A stretch of DNA of 64,000 bases, taken from assembly GCA_910585795.1 (NCBI GenBank), contig CAJUFV010000171.1:1-64000 (forward strand), read 5' to 3'. The notes under the pieces are model-generated. The model was not told where the DNA came from. It did no database searches and was given only the letters and a program-made list of their open reading frames with translations. The position numbers were made by a program, and so were the translations under genes. Numbering within the stretch: the first letter of the stretch is position 1; every line of letters starts with the position of its first letter. Shown piece by piece: positions 28,830 through 37,394 of the stretch. Source of the stretch: an uncultured Clostridia bacterium (lineage in GTDB: Bacteria > Bacillota > Clostridia > UBA1381).

Positions 28830-29053
28830 TTATTTTTTTACCCATTTGTATATTAAAGCAATAATATTAATCACTGTAACAAACACAGATATTATTATTG
28901 AATACCAAAACGCGATACCACTGCCAATGTAATAATTTTATATATGAATTCATTTTCAAAATCAAGCATTAATACAGTTGAAAGTGACCACCCATATGCA
29001 ATATCATTTAATCCACACAATATCCACAAAATACTATTCTTTATTTTAATCAT
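28830..29053 (-). pseudogene. Frameshifted small two-helix membrane protein
   Basis: The frame starting at 29053 reads MIKIKNSILWILCGLNDIA and a first hydrophobic helix. After about residue 42 it runs out of frame and stops early. Shifting to the -1 frame there gives a second clear membrane helix (SIIISVFVTVINIIALIY) and a basic end KWVKK with a stop at 28830. The best reading is a single small membrane protein broken by one indel. A ribosomal frameshift or a sequencing error are the alternatives. It lies in the 450-bp gap between purN and purO. Confidence 0.5.
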
Positions 29054-29157
29054 TTCACATCTCATAAGGCTGAAAAAAATTTGTTCAGATTGCCGCTTTG
29101 CAAACAAGGCGCCGCATGTATATACTTCCTTTGTCAAAAACCAGTTATATGGGCAAA

Positions 29158-29751
29158 TTAATCAGACGAACAAACTAACTCCACTGCTTTTGGTAATATC
29201 TTCCATTCGGCCTGTTCCATAACACGCTTCTGCAATATTTCAGGCGTGTCACCGTCCTCTATATACACAGCCTTCTGCATCAAAATCCGGCCTCCGTCGA
29301 CAACCTCATTAACCATATGCACAGTCGCGCCTGTAACCTTTACTCCATACTCAAGAGCGGCTTCATGAACATGCAGTCCATACATTCCCTTACCGCAGAA
29401 GGACGGAATAAGTGACGGATGAATATTTATAATCCTATCCGCATATTCCTTGAGCAGTTCTCCTCCGCATATCGACATAAAGCCCGCAAGCACAATAATA
29501 TCAACCCGCATTTTTTTCATATAATCACAGATTTGACGGCTGAATTCATCTGTATCACCGCCGCAGTCAGCGTTTTTACGTATAATCTTAGTCGGAATAC
29601 CTGCTTTTTTAGCTCGTTCTAAACCGTACGCGTCAGCATTGTTTGAACATACACATACAATCGTCCCCGATGTTAGCACACTTCCCTGCGAGTCAATAAG
29701 CGCCTGCAAATTAGTACCGCCGCCAGAAATTAAAACCCCGATTTTTTTCAT
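29158..29751 (-). CDS. purN: Phosphoribosylglycinamide formyltransferase
   Basis: This cytosolic enzyme formylates GAR using 10-formyl-THF, the third step of purine synthesis. The 197 residues show the N-terminal IGVLISGGGTNLQALID, the active-site stretch IINIHPSLIPSF and the tail HMVNEVVDGGRILMQKAV. Its ATG overlaps the purM stop by 1 bp, so the two are coupled. Confidence 0.96.
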   Translation of the reverse strand: MKKIGVLISGGGTNLQALIDSQGSVLTSGTIVCVCSNNADAYGLERAKKAGIPTKIIRKNADCGGDTDEFSRQICDYMKKMRVDIIVLAGFMSICGGELLKEYADRIINIHPSLIPSFCGKGMYGLHVHEAALEYGVKVTGATVHMVNEVVDGGRILMQKAVYIEDGDTPEILQKRVMEQAEWKILPKAVELVCSSD

Positions 29752-30815
29752 TATTTTATAACCTCACCTGTCATATCGTCTATTATTTCAACACCTTTTT
29801 CACCATTAACCAATTCGCCGATGATATACGCCTTTTCACCTGAGTTTTCAAGACATTTTACCGCCGCGTCAGCCTTATCGGCATCTACCGCGACAACCAT
29901 ACCAATACCCATGTTAAAGGTATTATACATATCCCGTTCAGGAATATCAGCCTTTTTCCGCATGAGGTCAAAAACAGGAAGAACATTCCATGTACCTTTT
30001 CTGATAACCGCCTTTAACCCGTCCGGAAGCATTCTCGGCACATTTTCAATAAAGCCTCCGCCGGTAATATGCGAAACAGTATTAATACCGATTTCATCAA
30101 TCAGCTTTAAAAGCGGCTTAACATAAATTCTTGTCGGTGTTAAAAGCTCCTCTCCGACTGTTTTGCCAAGCTCATCCGAATATGTATTTAATATTTCCTT
30201 TGCGTTATCGTTATTAAGACCGAATACCTTTCTTACAAGTGAATATCCATTTGAATGAACACCGCTTGAAGCTATGCCTATAAGCATGTTTCCGGCAGAG
30301 GCTTTTTCACCGTCAGTAATTTTGCTTTTTTCAACAATACCTACACTGAATCCGCCGAGGTCGTATTCATCCTCCGGCATAAGGTCAGGATGCTCCGCGG
30401 TTTCGCCGCCCACAAGCGCGCAGCCCGCCAAAACACAGCCATCCGCAACGCCTTTTACTATTTTCGCGACCTTTTCAGGAACATTCTTGCCTATAGCAAG
30501 ATAATCGAGGAAAAACAGTGGCTTTGCGCCGGAGCAAGCGATGTCATTTACACACATTGCGACGCAGTCCTGACCTATTGTGTCATGCTTGTCCATTAAA
30601 AACGCCACTTTTATTTTTGTTCCGACACCATCTGTACCTGAAACAAGCACAGGATTCTCATATCCATTTGGTATCTCAAACAAACCTCCGAAGCCGCCTA
30701 TTCCTCCAAGGACTCCCTCAATTGCCGTCTTTTTTACATCCTCTTTAATAAGTCTTACCGACTCATAGCCTGCCTCAACATCAACCCCCGCCTGCTTGTA
30801 CGCATTCTCACTCAT
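29751..30815 (-). CDS. purM: Phosphoribosylformylglycinamidine cyclo-ligase (AIR synthetase)
   Basis: This ATP-dependent enzyme closes FGAM to AIR. The 354 residues contain [19 protein letters not shown] near the start, [34 protein letters not shown], the THIGGG-type [17 protein letters not shown], and the typical C-terminal acidic metal ligands. It lies in the middle of the operon between purD (27 bp upstream) and purN. Confidence 0.97.
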   Translation of the reverse strand: MSENAYKQAGVDVEAGYESVRLIKEDVKKTAIEGVLGGIGGFGGLFEIPNGYENPVLVSGTDGVGTKIKVAFLMDKHDTIGQDCVAMCVNDIACSGAKPLFFLDYLAIGKNVPEKVAKIVKGVADGCVLAGCALVGGETAEHPDLMPEDEYDLGGFSVGIVEKSKITDGEKASAGNMLIGIASSGVHSNGYSLVRKVFGLNNDNAKEILNTYSDELGKTVGEELLTPTRIYVKPLLKLIDEIGINTVSHITGGGFIENVPRMLPDGLKAVIRKGTWNVLPVFDLMRKKADIPERDMYNTFNMGIGMVVAVDADKADAAVKCLENSGEKAYIIGELVNGEKGVEIIDDMTGEVIK

Positions 30816-30842
30816 TGCTTTATCTCCTTTTTATTTTTTTAG

Positions 30843-32105
30843 TCAATTATATTTTTTAATACCAATATCGCTTCTGTGAAATTCATCCTTAAACGAAATT
30901 TTATCAACGCCTTTATACGCGTTTTTAATTGCCTCGTCAAGGTCATTTCCCACAGCGGTAACTCCCAGAACTCGTCCGCCATTTGTAACAATTTTGCCGT
31001 CCTTTAACGCGGTACCGGCATGAAATACAGTTAAGTCGCCAACATTGTCAAGACCTGTAATTTCATAGCCCTTTTTATAGCTTACAGGATAACCTCCGGA
31101 TGCCATAACAACACATACCGCCGCGTTATCCTCCCATTCAATTTCTATTTCGTCAAGCCGTTCATCAATAACGGCATCCATAATCTCCACAAGGTCGGTC
31201 TTTAATCTAGGAAGCACAACCTGTGTTTCAGGGTCTCCGAAACGGCAGTTATATTCAATAACCTTGACTCCGTTTTTCGTCATCATAAGCCCAAAGTATA
31301 AAACACCCTTAAACGGTCTGCCCTCCGCGCTCATCGCCTTTATTGTCGGCAGGAAAATATTGTCCATACATTCCTTAGCCTTTTCATCATCATACAAGCG
31401 GCTCGGCGAAAATGTTCCCATACCGCCTGTATTCAAACCCTTATCATTATCATAGGCTCTTTTATGGTCCTGCGCGCTTACCATTGGCTTTACTGTTTTT
31501 CCGTCTGTGAACGCCAGCACGCTAACCTCCGGACCCGTAAGAAATTCTTCGATAACAACACGATTTCCGCTTGCGCCGAACTTTCCGCCGTCAATCATAT
31601 CACGCACAGCGGCTTCCGCTTCTGTTAAATCCTGAGCTATTATAACCCCTTTTCCGAGAGCCAGTCCGTCAGCCTTTATAACAGCAGGAAATGTATTTTT
31701 ATTTTTTATGTATTCAACTGCTGAATTACTGTCTGTAAACACCTCATATTCCGCTGTGGGAATACCGTATTTTTTCATAAGCTCCTTTGAAAATGCCTTG
31801 CTTCCCTCAATAACCGCCGCATTTGCGCGGGGACCGAAAGAACGTATACCCGCGTTTTCCATAGCGTCAACCATACCCATAACCAACGGGTCATCCGGTG
31901 CCACCATCACGAGGTCAACCTCTTTTTCCTTTGCGAATTTAACCATATTATCTATATCTGTCGCGCCAATATCAACACATTCCGCCAATTCCGCAATACC
32001 GCCGTTTCCGGGCGCGCAGTAAATTTTATCAACCTTAGGCGACTGCGCTATTTTCCACACAATCGCATGCTCGCGGCCGCCTCCGCCCACAACTAATATC
32101 TTCAT
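30843..32105 (-). CDS. purD: Phosphoribosylamine--glycine ligase
   Basis: This ATP-grasp ligase couples phosphoribosylamine with glycine to make GAR, the second purine step. The 420 residues begin with MKILVVGGGGREHAIVWK. The ATP-grasp core has AVIKADGLALGKGVIIA and the late VIEYNCRFGDPETQVVLP metal-binding block. It starts at ATG with GGAGGT upstream and is followed by purM. Confidence 0.97.
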   Translation of the reverse strand: MKILVVGGGGREHAIVWKIAQSPKVDKIYCAPGNGGIAELAECVDIGATDIDNMVKFAKEKEVDLVMVAPDDPLVMGMVDAMENAGIRSFGPRANAAVIEGSKAFSKELMKKYGIPTAEYEVFTDSNSAVEYIKNKNTFPAVIKADGLALGKGVIIAQDLTEAEAAVRDMIDGGKFGASGNRVVIEEFLTGPEVSVLAFTDGKTVKPMVSAQDHKRAYDNDKGLNTGGMGTFSPSRLYDDEKAKECMDNIFLPTIKAMSAEGRPFKGVLYFGLMMTKNGVKVIEYNCRFGDPETQVVLPRLKTDLVEIMDAVIDERLDEIEIEWEDNAAVCVVMASGGYPVSYKKGYEITGLDNVGDLTVFHAGTALKDGKIVTNGGRVLGVTAVGNDLDEAIKNAYKGVDKISFKDEFHRSDIGIKKYN

Positions 32106-32244
32106 AATTCTGACCTCCTAATAATTTCTGTTTTCCTCCGCCTCATGGTCTTAAAGCGGCCTTTATTTTTTGATTTAACATATACCTGTACTGAAATCCG
32201 GACTATGTACCAGAGCCGTATTTTTATCCACGCGCTGTTTCGTT

Positions 32245-32502
32245 TTACAAAAATCTGAAAATACCAAACAGCTTGTCTAAAGCCAATATCACAAGCACAG
32301 CTGCGACGGCAATATCAATCCACATCCACAGCTTCTTATCCTTTTTAAAATCCAATACAGCCTCAATACCGACAATCATACCAAGTATAATCAACACTAT
32401 GTTAACCCCTATCGCCGGATTAATAACCTTAAACAGTCCAAGCAGACATATGATTAGTGCTGTTACGGCAATAATTTTCTTCACTAAATTAAGCTTTCTC
32501 AC
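32245..32502 (-). CDS. Small three-helix membrane protein of unknown function
   Basis: An 85-residue protein with basic ends and three hydrophobic segments (about 9-26, 30-48 and 60-78). It overlaps the end of the GNAT gene by 4 bp (ATGA) and is read with the purine operon. I do not recognise the family. Confidence 0.6.
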   Translation of the reverse strand: MRKLNLVKKIIAVTALIICLLGLFKVINPAIGVNIVLIILGMIVGIEAVLDFKKDKKLWMWIDIAVAAVLVILALDKLFGIFRFL

Positions 32503-33023
32503 ATTATACTCCTTTCAACACAGTATACAAGATGCGGCATATCCATTTTATAGTAATTTTTTACAATTGTTTTTACTATTTTCATACCATTACGCTGAGC
32601 AACCTTTTGCGACGCATAATTATTATCACGGATAATTGAATAAACCTTGTTAAAGCCAAGTACATTAAAAGCATATTCCCTGCACCCCTGCGATGCCTCG
32701 GCAGCATAACCGTTATGCCAATATTTACGCTTAAACAAATATCCGATTTCGGGCACATTTTCATCACCGCAATTCTGCCATGTAATACCGCACTGTCCCA
32801 GAAATACTCCGCTTTCCTTGTCTATAACCGCCCACAAGCCAAAACCGTCATTTTTATATCTGCTTAGCTGACGGTCAAGCCATTCATGAACTTCTTCATC
32901 CGAAAAGGCATGTTCATACGCATACATTGTTTTTTCGTCCTGCAAAATCTCACATAAATCCGCATAGTCATCATATGTCATCTCCCGCAGATAAAGCCGC
33001 CGTACTGCGAGTATTTTCTTCAT
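32499..33023 (-). CDS. GNAT acetyltransferase (RimJ/RimL-like)
   Basis: This 174-residue GNAT enzyme has the start typical of the N-acetyltransferases acting on proteins or small amines (RRLYLREMTYDDYADLCEIL), the beta-bulge and acetyl-CoA-binding region around YLFKRKYWHNGYAAEA, and KVAQRNGMKIV. It lies between purE and the small membrane gene. The acceptor substrate is not known. Confidence 0.85.
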   Translation of the reverse strand: MKKILAVRRLYLREMTYDDYADLCEILQDEKTMYAYEHAFSDEEVHEWLDRQLSRYKNDGFGLWAVIDKESGVFLGQCGITWQNCGDENVPEIGYLFKRKYWHNGYAAEASQGCREYAFNVLGFNKVYSIIRDNNYASQKVAQRNGMKIVKTIVKNYYKMDMPHLVYCVERSIM

Positions 33024-33089
33024 AACAGTCCCTCCGAAACCTTATTTCACACGCATGCAATGATATTTCCAACCCCCAATACTGATACA

Positions 33090-33587
33090 TTAAATTTCAG
33101 CCGCTAATTCCTTAACCCTTACATTTTTCTTTTCAACACCCTCTGCCATATTCAGCTTCGCCGCTTTCAGGGCGTCCTTTAAATAAGTGTATTTTATCGC
33201 TAGCATCTGCGCGGCAAGAATAGCGGCATTTGTACCGTTATCTATACCAACTGTAGCAACGGGTATTCCCGGCGGCATCTGAACTGTTGCCAGAAGCGCG
33301 TCCATACCGTCAAGCGTTGATTTAATTGGTATGCCGATTACAGGAACTGTTGTATGCGCCGCTATTACTCCGCCAAGATGCGCCGCCATACCTGCCGCGC
33401 AGATTATAACCTCTATCCCTTTCTCTTCAGCGTTCTTTGCGAATTCCGCCGCCTTATCAGGCGTTCTATGTGCGGAAATAACATTCACATCCACATCAAT
33501 GTCAAATTCCTTCAGCTTGGCAATACATCCCTTCAATTTTTCAAAATCAGAATCACTGCCCATTATTAATGCTGCCTTTGGAGTCAT
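33090..33587 (-). CDS. purE: N5-carboxyaminoimidazole ribonucleotide mutase
   Basis: This enzyme moves the carboxyl group of N5-CAIR to give CAIR. The 165 residues show the family's ALIMGSDSDFEKLKG, VNVISAHRTPDKAAEFA and CAAGMAAHLGGVIAAHTT blocks, with the catalytic histidine in the SAHRTP motif. It is the first gene of the long purine operon and has its own promoter (33786-33814). The ribosome site AAAGGTGA lies within the end of a possible leader ORF. Confidence 0.97.
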   Translation of the reverse strand: MTPKAALIMGSDSDFEKLKGCIAKLKEFDIDVDVNVISAHRTPDKAAEFAKNAEEKGIEVIICAAGMAAHLGGVIAAHTTVPVIGIPIKSTLDGMDALLATVQMPPGIPVATVGIDNGTNAAILAAQMLAIKYTYLKDALKAAKLNMAEGVEKKNVRVKELAAEI

Positions 33588-33593
33588 TTTTAA

Positions 33594-33689
33594 TCACCTT
33601 TTCCTTTCAACACAATATCCATTTAGACTGAAAGAAAACCGTCCTGCCGATACTATAAAGCCTCTTGCTTCCATAAGCGCAGTCCGCAT
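33594..33689 (-). CDS. Possible 31-codon leader ORF before purE
   Basis: The frame from ATG 33689 to TGA 33594 encodes a 31-residue basic peptide. It starts 8 nt after AGAGG, a plausible ribosome site, and ends 6 nt before the purE start, so purE translation could be coupled to it. A hairpin-forming stretch lies around its beginning. I do not recognise the peptide, and it may be a chance frame within the leader of about 190 nt. Confidence 0.3.
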   Translation of the reverse strand: MRTALMEARGFIVSAGRFSFSLNGYCVERKR

Positions 33690-33785
33690 GAAGAATACCT
33701 CTTAAAAATACCATATATTACAGCGAATACTGTTGTGATATCTGCTGCGTTATACAGGCGCTTTTATTCAGACTAATACATAATA

Positions 33786-33814
33786 ATAGTATCAAAATTT
33801 GACATTATTGTCAA
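33786..33814 (-). promoter_or_regulatory. Promoter of the purE operon
   Basis: On the minus strand, a perfect TTGACA (33814-33809) and TACTAT (33791-33786) are spaced 17 bp apart. The predicted leader is about 190 nt. I see neither the conserved purine-riboswitch core nor a PurR box I can assert. Confidence 0.8.
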
Positions 33815-33838
33815 CATATATTACACAAAGAAGCACGC

Positions 33839-33876
33839 AAAAAAAGCCTGCCGCCGGAAGAAATCCCGCGGCAGGC
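33839..33876 (-). terminator. Terminator of the phage-derived structural operon
   Basis: GCCTGCCGC (33846-33854) pairs with GCGGCAGGC (33868-33876), and the minus-strand transcript ends in seven U. It stands 16 bp beyond the amidase stop and 25 bp before the purE promoter, insulating the two operons. Confidence 0.92.
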
Positions 33877-33891
33877 AGAAAAATAAAATTT

Positions 33892-34689
33892 CTACTGAAG
33901 CTTCTGTGCCAGACGGTATATAACAACACAAGTCCATAGCTTTGTATTATCGAGACCAAGACCTTCTCCAGTACCTACAATAATACCATTATCCACACAC
34001 CACTGCACCGCTTCATGCGCCCATTCAGGCATATTACTGTCAATGTAATTATAAATAAACGGATTTTGCACCTTATACATTTCATTCTGCAAGACGTCTA
34101 TTCTCGCCTGTTCGGTAGAAATCATATTTTTAAGCTCCTCATACTGAGACATTGTAAGCTCCTCCTCCATTCTTTTTCCTATTATAGCATCGCAAATTGC
34201 CTGCGCGACTTCGTCCGCTCCCACTTTATGATACAGGTCGGCGTCTGACTGAGTATCAACAAAGCACACCTCTATCAGCATTGACCGCGCATTTGTTTTT
34301 CTTATTACATATAAATGCGAACCGTCTTTTATACCGCGGTTAATAAATCCAAGCTCCGCCATATTTTCACAAACAAGCTCAGCCGCTTCAAAACGCTGAC
34401 CGTTATAGGTATATACCTCTGTACCCCTTCCGCCGCCGCTGTTAAAATGTATCGACACAAACAAATCAAGCGGCTGCGCGTTTGCCTTAGCCACAATCTC
34501 CCTAAGATTTTCACCTACAGTTGGAGCATAATCGCTCGCGCAGTCGACAACTGTGACGCCGTTAGCGCGCAGTTTATCCATAAGTCTGTAACCAACCGCG
34601 CGGGTTTCATCACTTTCATTCAAATAACCAACCGCGCCGCTGCCTACAGTACCGCTTACTGTATGTCCGCAGTTTACTCCCACTATCAT
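33892..34689 (-). CDS. N-acetylmuramoyl-L-alanine amidase (endolysin) with SLH-like tail
   Basis: This 265-residue lysin should cut the amide bond between muramic acid and the stem peptide. The amidase_3 domain (about 1-165) shows the zinc ligands in VNCGHTVSG and LFVSIHFNSG and the catalytic Glu in MLIEVCFVDT. A helical linker then leads to one SLH-like module (PEWAHEAVQWCVDNGIIVG) that may bind wall polymer. No signal peptide is present, so a holin is needed, and it is the next gene. It is the last gene of the structural operon. Confidence 0.9.
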   Translation of the reverse strand: MIVGVNCGHTVSGTVGSGAVGYLNESDETRAVGYRLMDKLRANGVTVVDCASDYAPTVGENLREIVAKANAQPLDLFVSIHFNSGGGRGTEVYTYNGQRFEAAELVCENMAELGFINRGIKDGSHLYVIRKTNARSMLIEVCFVDTQSDADLYHKVGADEVAQAICDAIIGKRMEEELTMSQYEELKNMISTEQARIDVLQNEMYKVQNPFIYNYIDSNMPEWAHEAVQWCVDNGIIVGTGEGLGLDNTKLWTCVVIYRLAQKLQ

Positions 34690-34730
34690 CTATCTTCACC
34701 CCCGTTTTAATAATATGCCTTACTCTATTA

Positions 34731-35135
34731 TTATGTTACATCATTCCTATCTCTTAACTGAAGCAGTATATTTTTTAGTGAATCCGGCATCCTCGCGGAT
34801 GTGGCCGCGACGTTCTCAAGAATTGATATCCCCTCGTTAGCAAGATAAAACATTATAACTATCTCACGCACTGCCGCCGCACCGCCTGTTATAACCTGAA
34901 TTATATTAGCAAGCGCCACAATTATAAGAATAGTTATTTTTTTCAGTATACCCTTATAACCAGTTTCACTTGACAGTTTTTTTGTATATACCGCTTTAAT
35001 AATCCCCGTAATATAATCCATTGCCATAAGTATTACAAGCGCCCATAGTATGGTGTCCCACTGACCGAATATACCCGCGCATATTCCTCCGGCAACGCCT
35101 ATTAACACGCTTGCCGCATTAAAAATTTTATCCAT
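34731..35135 (-). CDS. Phage holin (Phage_holin_4_1-like)
   Basis: This 134-residue protein has about three membrane segments (residues 7-25, 30-50 and 66-85) with a charged C-terminal tail. The segment WALVILMAMDYITGIIKAVY is typical of the toxin-secretion/phage lysis holin family. It should open the membrane for the amidase encoded next. It overlaps the tail-protein gene by 8 bp. Confidence 0.85.
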   Translation of the reverse strand: MDKIFNAASVLIGVAGGICAGIFGQWDTILWALVILMAMDYITGIIKAVYTKKLSSETGYKGILKKITILIIVALANIIQVITGGAAAVREIVIMFYLANEGISILENVAATSARMPDSLKNILLQLRDRNDVT

Positions 35136-36549
35136 TTGTAGCTATTTCCTTTCCGTTTATACATAATCTTCCGTTAGCGTTAACATTTATTGTATTTGCG
35201 CCTATTGTTATATTTTCCGCTGTAAGGTCACCGGTAAAATTCATTTTCCCGTCGGCACCGGTCTCAACCGCGCAGTTGCCGGCATTGTCTCTTATACGGC
35301 AGACAAATTGTCCGTTCTGATTTCCAAGCTGTACCTTAATAATACTTCCATTTGAAATTTTCAGCATATCTGAAAGCAGAGATAGCTCACCGGAATTACC
35401 GGAAAGTCTTATCCCTGAATTTGATATAACGCCGGCCACTGACTGCGCCTTCACAGTTCCATTTGATGTAGATATTTTAGCATAGCGTCTTGTAAGCGTT
35501 CCCATCTGTTCAAGATAAAAAAACAAATCACGCTTTACCCTTCCGATAGAAATAACACTGTTATCACTCTGATACGGATAATATTCGACCTTTATAACAC
35601 GCTCATGTATTTCATTTCCGTTATCAATAACTGTTATGCTGTCGCCTATTTCAGCTTTTTCTGCCGAGCCATACTGCGCAAGCTTAGATATATCTGCAAA
35701 TGTACCGGTTATATTAATACCAGGAACGTCAATACGTTCCTCATTCGTGCTGTCAAATTCCCACAAAGCGCGGCGCATAAGCTTGGACGGCTCCATATAA
35801 TCAGAATAGTCACGGTAACCGTCTCTAACTCCGTAAAGCTCCGCGTTCGCGCTCTGTATATAATGAACACCGCCGTTTACACTGCCGATATGAGCGTCAT
35901 CCTTTCCGTACGGATACAGACGCGTTACCATATCTGTTATATCACGCTCTACATTTATATTGCGCATATTTTTTGTAAGGTCAAGACGTATATGATTATC
36001 TCTGCCGATATGCTCAACAAGAGCCACCTTATAATTATCATTATATATCTCGCCTTTTCCGCAGTTTTCTATAACCGCTTTCATAACATCATACGGATTT
36101 GTCTTGTCCGTCGAAAAAAAATCTATCATAAACCCGTCATAATCAACGCGCTTCATACCAAGACGCGTAAGCTCGCTGTCACTCATAAGCGAAAATCTGC
36201 TTCCTGCAAATACCGCCTCCAATACCTCGCGTGGATTTACGCCAATCATGTCGGGAACATTCTGTATATGAATATTCGGGGCGTCCGAATTATAAATATG
36301 ATGACATTCCGCTTCAAGCATATTATCCTCTCCCCTGCTTCTGGAAACTCTGACAATTCGAAACGCCTGTCCCTCGCATACTATAAGCTTATTCTCTTCT
36401 ATCAGTCCTGATTTCTCATTCAGCGGATGTGAAAACTCAAGCATGTATGTACTGTTTATTTCTCTGGTAACCTTTACTCCGAAAGCATCGGGCAAAACTA
36501 TTCCCTTATTAAACGTCACACTGTTAAAAGGTAAAATTTTAAGCATCAT
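35128..36549 (-). CDS. Phage tail-associated endopeptidase/tail tip protein (Tal-like)
   Basis: The 473-residue protein resembles prophage endopeptidase tail proteins, which sit at the tail tip. Seen are FGVKVTREINSTYMLEFSHP near the start, CHHIYNSDA and YPYGKDDAHIGSVNGG in the core. The C-terminal 130 residues are beta-rich with glycine/asparagine repeats (ITIGANTINVNANGRLCI), as in short fibre stems. No separate receptor-binding or fibre gene follows, so this protein may be the whole tip. It overlaps Dit by 11 bp. Confidence 0.85.
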   Translation of the reverse strand: MMLKILPFNSVTFNKGIVLPDAFGVKVTREINSTYMLEFSHPLNEKSGLIEENKLIVCEGQAFRIVRVSRSRGEDNMLEAECHHIYNSDAPNIHIQNVPDMIGVNPREVLEAVFAGSRFSLMSDSELTRLGMKRVDYDGFMIDFFSTDKTNPYDVMKAVIENCGKGEIYNDNYKVALVEHIGRDNHIRLDLTKNMRNINVERDITDMVTRLYPYGKDDAHIGSVNGGVHYIQSANAELYGVRDGYRDYSDYMEPSKLMRRALWEFDSTNEERIDVPGINITGTFADISKLAQYGSAEKAEIGDSITVIDNGNEIHERVIKVEYYPYQSDNSVISIGRVKRDLFFYLEQMGTLTRRYAKISTSNGTVKAQSVAGVISNSGIRLSGNSGELSLLSDMLKISNGSIIKVQLGNQNGQFVCRIRDNAGNCAVETGADGKMNFTGDLTAENITIGANTINVNANGRLCINGKEIATNG

Positions 36550-37381
36550 AGTCCCCCCAGTCTATTGTATCAAGATTAACCCCGTAATTAAATTCGGGTG
36601 TATACGAAACATCCAGCTTTACTAAATCACTTGTTGAATTTTCAAAATGCAGAATATTATTCCCCGCAGTAAATTCAAAAAATTCTCCGGTCACTCCGAC
36701 ATTGTTTCCGTTTACAGTCACGCTCTGTTTTTCAAAATCCGCTATACAGCTTCCGCCGCTGTCAAAGGAAATTGTTTTCCCGCCTAATGACAGAATAATA
36801 TTTCTGCCGCCATGTATACGTATGCTCGGACGCGCCGGACGCTCACCAAAGTTCCACACGGCAATATCCGTAGCGCCTGAAACTTCATAATGAACAGTCT
36901 CATCAAGCGAAATCGGAATATTATTGTCCAGCTTTATATCCATATCCAGTACAGGCCCGTCTGTACCGAAAATACACTTTCCAAAAGGACGTACACGCAC
37001 AGAAACCTCCAGCGCCGCATTTTTCCCTCCGTGATTCGGCATATAAATTATTTCATCTGATACTCTTCCATACCATACTGTATGAGGCATATCATCAAAA
37101 ATCAGTTCGCCTTTTCCCATAAGCCATCCGGAAATAAGTGACAGCTTATTCTGGAGCGTATATAAATTATCCTCGCACACATTTATAGTAATAATAAATG
37201 TTCTGTCATAAAAATATTCTCGCCCCGCCTGATTGGCCTCTGAAAAATCATACGCTCCGTCACGGCATGGAATATCAAGGGTATGAACCTTCGCTTCCGG
37301 ACGTATCGGTCTTGATTTTGTCTTTACAGTCACACCGAATTCCGAGGAATGCTTGTCCTTAAATTTAAAACCGTTTCTCAA
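36539..37381 (-). CDS. Phage distal tail protein (Dit-like)
   Basis: This 280-residue protein resembles the siphovirus tail protein family, which forms the hub at the end of the tail tube. The N-terminus FKDKHSSEFGVTVKTKSRP and the middle LIFDDMPHTVWYGRVSDEI are characteristic, and the C-terminal half is a beta-sandwich-like region. It lies in the canonical place between the tape measure and Tal genes. Confidence 0.85.
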   Translation of the reverse strand: MRNGFKFKDKHSSEFGVTVKTKSRPIRPEAKVHTLDIPCRDGAYDFSEANQAGREYFYDRTFIITINVCEDNLYTLQNKLSLISGWLMGKGELIFDDMPHTVWYGRVSDEIIYMPNHGGKNAALEVSVRVRPFGKCIFGTDGPVLDMDIKLDNNIPISLDETVHYEVSGATDIAVWNFGERPARPSIRIHGGRNIILSLGGKTISFDSGGSCIADFEKQSVTVNGNNVGVTGEFFEFTAGNNILHFENSTSDLVKLDVSYTPEFNYGVNLDTIDWGDYDA

Positions 37382-37394
37382 TCAATCACACTCC

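Noticed and set aside
28895..29137. Unbroken 80-codon minus-strand frame between purN and purO as an intact gene
   Set aside because: The frame loses its second membrane helix where the -1 frame resumes one, so a frameshifted gene is more likely.
35605..36411. Long plus-strand open frame opposite the tail tip gene
   Set aside because: It has low-complexity composition, no ribosome site and lies wholly within the well-supported Tal-like gene.
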